NCBI GenBank assembly: GCA_947474415.1
Contig: CANJKD010000071.1
Span: 1 to 8,424 of the forward strand
DNA length: 8,424 nucleotides
Direction: 5' to 3'
Origin: Burkholderiales bacterium
GTDB taxonomy: Bacteria > Pseudomonadota > Gammaproteobacteria > Burkholderiales > Burkholderiaceae_C
The position numbers were made by a program, and so were the translations under genes. Numbering within the stretch: position 1 is the first letter of the stretch; each line of letters starts with the position of its first letter. Under the pieces are notes generated by a model. That model had not been told where the DNA came from. It ran no database searches and was given only the letters and a program-made list of their open reading frames with translations. Of the stretch, positions 6,797 through 8,424 are shown in pieces.

Positions 6797-8424
6797 ATGA
6801 ACAAGCCCATGCACTCCTTGCTGCTCCAACCCGCCGAAGCCTTTGCGGGCTACGCCACCAACGCTGCCGCGCGCATCGACGCCCACGTCGAAGCGGTGGC
6901 ATGCAAGGCCGGCGCCCGCGTCGGCGTCAGCCGCGCGCACGAATCGGCCCACCTGCACGTGGCGGGCGAGGCCACCTACATCGACGACATCCCCGAACTG
7001 GCCGGCACGCTGCATTGCGCGCTCGGCCTGTCGCCGGTGGCGGCCGGCACGCTTGACGCGATGGCGCTCGACACGATCCGCGCGCTGCCCGGCGTGGTGG
7101 CCGTGCTGTCGGCCGCCGACATCCCCGGCCCGAACGATTGCGGCTCCATCGTCCATGACGATCCGATCCTCTGTGATGGAGAAATTCGCTACCTCGGCCA
7201 GCCCGTGTTCGCCGTCATTGCGCTGACGCGCGACGCCGCACGCCGCGCCGCTGCGAAGGCCAAGGACGTGCTGACGATCACTGTCGCCGTGCCCGTCATC
7301 ACGCCACAGCAAGCCCATGCGCTCGGCCGGTACGTGCTGCCGCCGATGCACCTGATCCGCAGCATGAGCGAAGGTGGTGGCACACCGGAAGTGCGCGCCG
7401 CCATCGCGAACGCGCCGCAGCGCTTCAAGGGCACGCTCGATGTCGGCGGCCAGGAACAGTTCTACCTGGAAGGCCAGATCAGCTACGCGATTCCGGCCGA
7501 GGGCGGCGGCATGCATGTGCACTGCTCGACGCAGCACCCGAGCGAGATGCAGCACCTGGTCGCACATGCACTGAAGCTGCAAGCCCATGACGTGCATGTG
7601 GAGTGCCGTCGGATGGGCGGCGGCTTCGGCGGCAAGGAATCGCAGTCGGCCCTCTTCGCGTGCGTGGCCGCGGTGGCGGCGGCGAAACTCAAGCGCCCGG
7701 TCAAGTTGCGCCTGGACCGCGACGACGACTTCCTGATCACCGGCCGGCGCCACTGCTTCTGGTACGAATACGAGGTGGGCTTCGATGCCGAAGGCCGCGT
7801 GCTCGGCGTCGAGATCAGCATGGTCTCGCGCGCCGGCCATTCGGCCGACCTGTCGGGCCCGGTGATGACGCGGGCCCTCTGCCACTTCGACAACGCCTAC
7901 TGGCTGCCCGAGGTCGCCATGCACGGCTACTCGGGCAAGACCCACACGCAGAGCAACACCGCCTTCCGCGGCTTCGGCGGGCCGCAGGGCGCGATCGCGA
8001 TCGAGAACATCCTGGACACCATCGCCCGCACGCTTGGCCGCGACGCTTCCGACGTGCGGCGCGCCAACTTCTACGGCCTGGATGCGAACAACGTCACGCC
8101 CGACACCGGGAAGGGTGTCACGACACCTTATGGCCAGGTCGTCACCGACAACATCATCCATGAGCTGACGGCCGAACTGGAGGCCAGCAGCGACTACCGC
8201 GCGCGCCGTGCACAGATCGCGGCGTTCAAGGCCATCAGCCCGGTGCTCAAGCGCGGCATCGCGCTGGCGCCGCTGAAGTTCGGCATCTCGTTCAACGTCA
8301 AGCACTTCAACCAGGCCGGCGCGCTGGTGCATGTCTACAACGACGGTTCGATCCTCGTGAACCACGGCGGCACCGAGATGGGCCAGGGCCTGAACACCAA
8401 GGTGGCGCAGGTGGTGGCGCATGA
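6797..8424 (+). CDS. xdhB: Xanthine dehydrogenase large (molybdopterin-binding) subunit, 3' end beyond window
   Basis: Catalytic subunit that hydroxylates hypoxanthine and xanthine at the molybdenum cofactor to yield urate. I translated 542 codons from the ATG at 6797 and the frame runs off the window; the family is about 770-800 aa, so roughly the last third is missing. Recognisable in order: AHESAHLHVAGEATYIDDIP near residues 47-66, GGQEQFYLEGQ with cofactor-side Q219, CRRMGGGFGGKESQS with E281 (equivalent by motif to the bovine substrate-binding Glu802), NTAFRGFGGPQG with R391 (equivalent to bovine Arg880), and GGTEMGQGLNTK near the edge. The catalytic glutamate of the C-terminal region lies outside, so activity cannot be fully judged. 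No frameshift or stop interrupts the visible part. ATG 6797, 14 bp after xdhA, has only a weak GGA-type ribosome-binding site; an in-frame ATG at 6809 is an alternative. An xdhC maturation gene would be expected next. Confidence 0.94.
   Translation, partial: MNKPMHSLLLQPAEAFAGYATNAAARIDAHVEAVACKAGARVGVSRAHESAHLHVAGEATYIDDIPELAGTLHCALGLSPVAAGTLDAMALDTIRALPGVVAVLSAADIPGPNDCGSIVHDDPILCDGEIRYLGQPVFAVIALTRDAARRAAAKAKDVLTITVAVPVITPQQAHALGRYVLPPMHLIRSMSEGGGTPEVRAAIANAPQRFKGTLDVGGQEQFYLEGQISYAIPAEGGGMHVHCSTQHPSEMQHLVAHALKLQAHDVHVECRRMGGGFGGKESQSALFACVAAVAAAKLKRPVKLRLDRDDDFLITGRRHCFWYEYEVGFDAEGRVLGVEISMVSRAGHSADLSGPVMTRALCHFDNAYWLPEVAMHGYSGKTHTQSNTAFRGFGGPQGAIAIENILDTIARTLGRDASDVRRANFYGLDANNVTPDTGKGVTTPYGQVVTDNIIHELTAELEASSDYRARRAQIAAFKAISPVLKRGIALAPLKFGISFNVKHFNQAGALVHVYNDGSILVNHGGTEMGQGLNTKVAQVVAH

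Overview
The window is GC-rich throughout, with dense coding, strong G/C third-position bias and long antisense shadow frames. Protein motifs and the intergenic repeats point to a betaproteobacterium of the order Burkholderiales (Comamonadaceae or Rubrivivax/Leptothrix-like). That placement is recognition from memory, not a database result.

The region is a purine uptake and catabolism locus with two divergent arms. The left arm runs on the minus strand from about 5135 down to 1. It holds a LysR-type regulator (4140-5135), guanine deaminase GuaD (2722-4050), and then the ATPase (1048-2568) and first permease (1-1061, cut by the window edge) of a nucleoside/purine-type ABC importer. The right arm runs on the plus strand from 5232. 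It holds XdhA (iron-sulfur/FAD subunit, 5232-6782) and XdhB (molybdopterin subunit, 6797 to the edge, incomplete) of xanthine dehydrogenase. A 96-bp divergent spacer (5136-5231) with an AT-rich island separates the arms and is the obvious place for the regulator to bind.

The genes fit one pathway. The importer would bring in purine bases or nucleosides, GuaD deaminates guanine to xanthine, and XdhAB oxidises hypoxanthine and xanthine to urate. The regulator is the first gene of the left arm and diverges from xdhA, the usual LysR layout for autoregulation plus control of the divergent operon. The second permease, the BMP-type binding protein, and an XdhC-type maturation factor would be expected outside the window.

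I do not see a wholly new enzyme system. The unusual content is in the two left-arm spacers. (1) At 2616-2708, between guaD and the ABC genes, lies an inverted repeat built from eight CGCAGAG-type heptamers, four per arm, whose spacers run 1, 2, 3 nt and then mirror as 3, 2, 1 nt. (2) At 4062-4135, between lysR and guaD, lies a GC-rich hairpin module bracketed by a 17/19 direct repeat. One copy carries the guaD ribosome-binding site and start, and the other forms the end of lysR, as if an insertion or duplication split an older ATGA stop/start overlap.
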